Shown here piece by piece: positions 63,466-64,000 of a DNA stretch of 64,000 bases. The notes under the pieces were generated by a model. The model was given only the letters and a program-made list of their open reading frames with translations, was not told the origin of the DNA and did no database searches. Source of the stretch: Phymatolithon calcareum (lineage: Eukaryota; Rhodophyta; Florideophyceae; Hapalidiales); the NCBI GenBank assembly GCA_977006965.1, contig OZ345359.1, positions 310,001-374,000 on the forward strand, given 5' to 3'. Each line of letters begins with the position of its first letter. Within the stretch, counting starts at the first letter, position 1. The position numbers and the translations under genes are program-made.

Positions 63466-64000
63466 CAGTCGAACCTGTATAGCTGCAACCTGTATAGCTG
63501 CAAAACCTGCATTCGTGCAATCGAATCGCCTAGACCGATTTGGTATATGCCGAAAAGTAACTAAATTTAAACTTACCTTGCAAACTGCATTAGTGCAACT
63601 GAAGGGAATGCCACCCTTAATTTTGAATAAAATTTTGATAGCACGGATTGCAACAGAGACTGGCTCTCGTCATAAATCGTGCAGGGCTGCTTGCCAAGTA
63701 AGTTCCATGTGCTACATAGAATAGCGTTATTTGATGATGCTCATCCCTGAAGGAAACACCACTGCGCATACCTCGTCAGCCCAAATGAGGAGGATGACTG
63801 CATCGCAGATGTGGAAGAGGCGGCACTTGTCGGCGATATCCTGCATGAAATGAATCCTGTTGAGACCAGCGAAGCCGCTGAGAGTGTTGAAAAGGAGAAC
63901 AAGCCGAAATTGTCGCTTGCTGAGCAGTTGCGTCATCTGAGTTTCGCAGTAGAGATCATGGACGAGAGCGGAGAGTGTTCGTGGTCTGTGCGGCGCGCCA
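63466..64000. mobile_element. Probable pogo/Tigger-like (Tc1/mariner) element end
   Basis: CAGTCGAACCTGTATAGCTG begins at 63466 directly after TA, the Tc1/mariner target. It is followed by a direct repeat of ACCTGTATAGCTGCAA and a GTGCAATCGAA stretch, in the style of pogo terminal repeats. From about 63785 to the window end a plus-strand peptide (EEDDCIADVEEAALVGDILH, then SLAEQLRHLSFAVEIM) resembles the acidic C-terminal region of Tigger-type transposases. The element would continue beyond 64000, so the other end cannot be checked. Confidence 0.4.

Overview
The window is eukaryotic, repeat-dominated DNA. I see no rRNA or tRNA genes, bacterial-style operons or CRISPR arrays. The most readable genes belong to transposable elements, and the one gene that looks like a host gene (a KIX-domain protein) has a 52-nt GT-AG intron. 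The gypsy pol, the PIF/Harbinger pair with a SANT-like partner and the KDZ transposases resemble families I associate with oomycetes and red algae. I cannot fix the species from sequence alone.

Layout. 1-762: one arm of an inverted repeat carrying the 5' part of a divergent kinase-like gene (minus strand, cut by the window edge). Its partner lies at 60671-61432 and continues into a longer gene. 813-4681: a broken Ty1/copia-like element with LTR-like ends, holding an antisense reading frame that opens with a histone H3-like tail. 5-8 kb: mostly unassigned. 8.27-11.3 kb: an unclassified element with terminal inverted repeats, with a reversed relative at 44.8-46.3 kb. 11.4-15.3 kb: a few unrecognised frames. 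15.9-18.7 kb: a decayed KDZ transposase gene with a SWIM finger. 20.9-23.2 kb: a second frameshifted copia element, followed by a LINE 3' tail. 24.7-25.2 kb: the KIX gene. 26721-32252: a young Ty3/gypsy chromovirus with 299-bp LTRs and target-site duplication CAAGC, disabled by two in-frame TAGs and a frameshift. 32.6-33.6 kb: tandem and foldback DNA. 36.0-37.45 kb: an ABCB/MDR transporter pseudogene. 38558-40213: a MULE with a 10-bp target duplication. 40.6-43.5 kb: a GC-rich frame and a LINE. 46331-51718: a second, MULE-bounded segment with about 4.4 kb of unrelated cargo. 56.4-57.1 kb: a second KDZ fragment. 58410-60670: a deletion-derivative PIF/Harbinger element, whose AAT target duplication is confirmed by the unoccupied arm at the left of the window. 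63466 to the end: the probable start of a pogo-like element.

The genes do not form a pathway; the window is a nest of mobile elements of different age. The best candidate for something undescribed is the antisense H3-tail frame in the copia-like element (2911-4059). Also notable are single in-frame stops interrupting otherwise readable frames in at least six unrelated loci, the kinase-like family on the inverted arms, and the MULE-bounded cargo.
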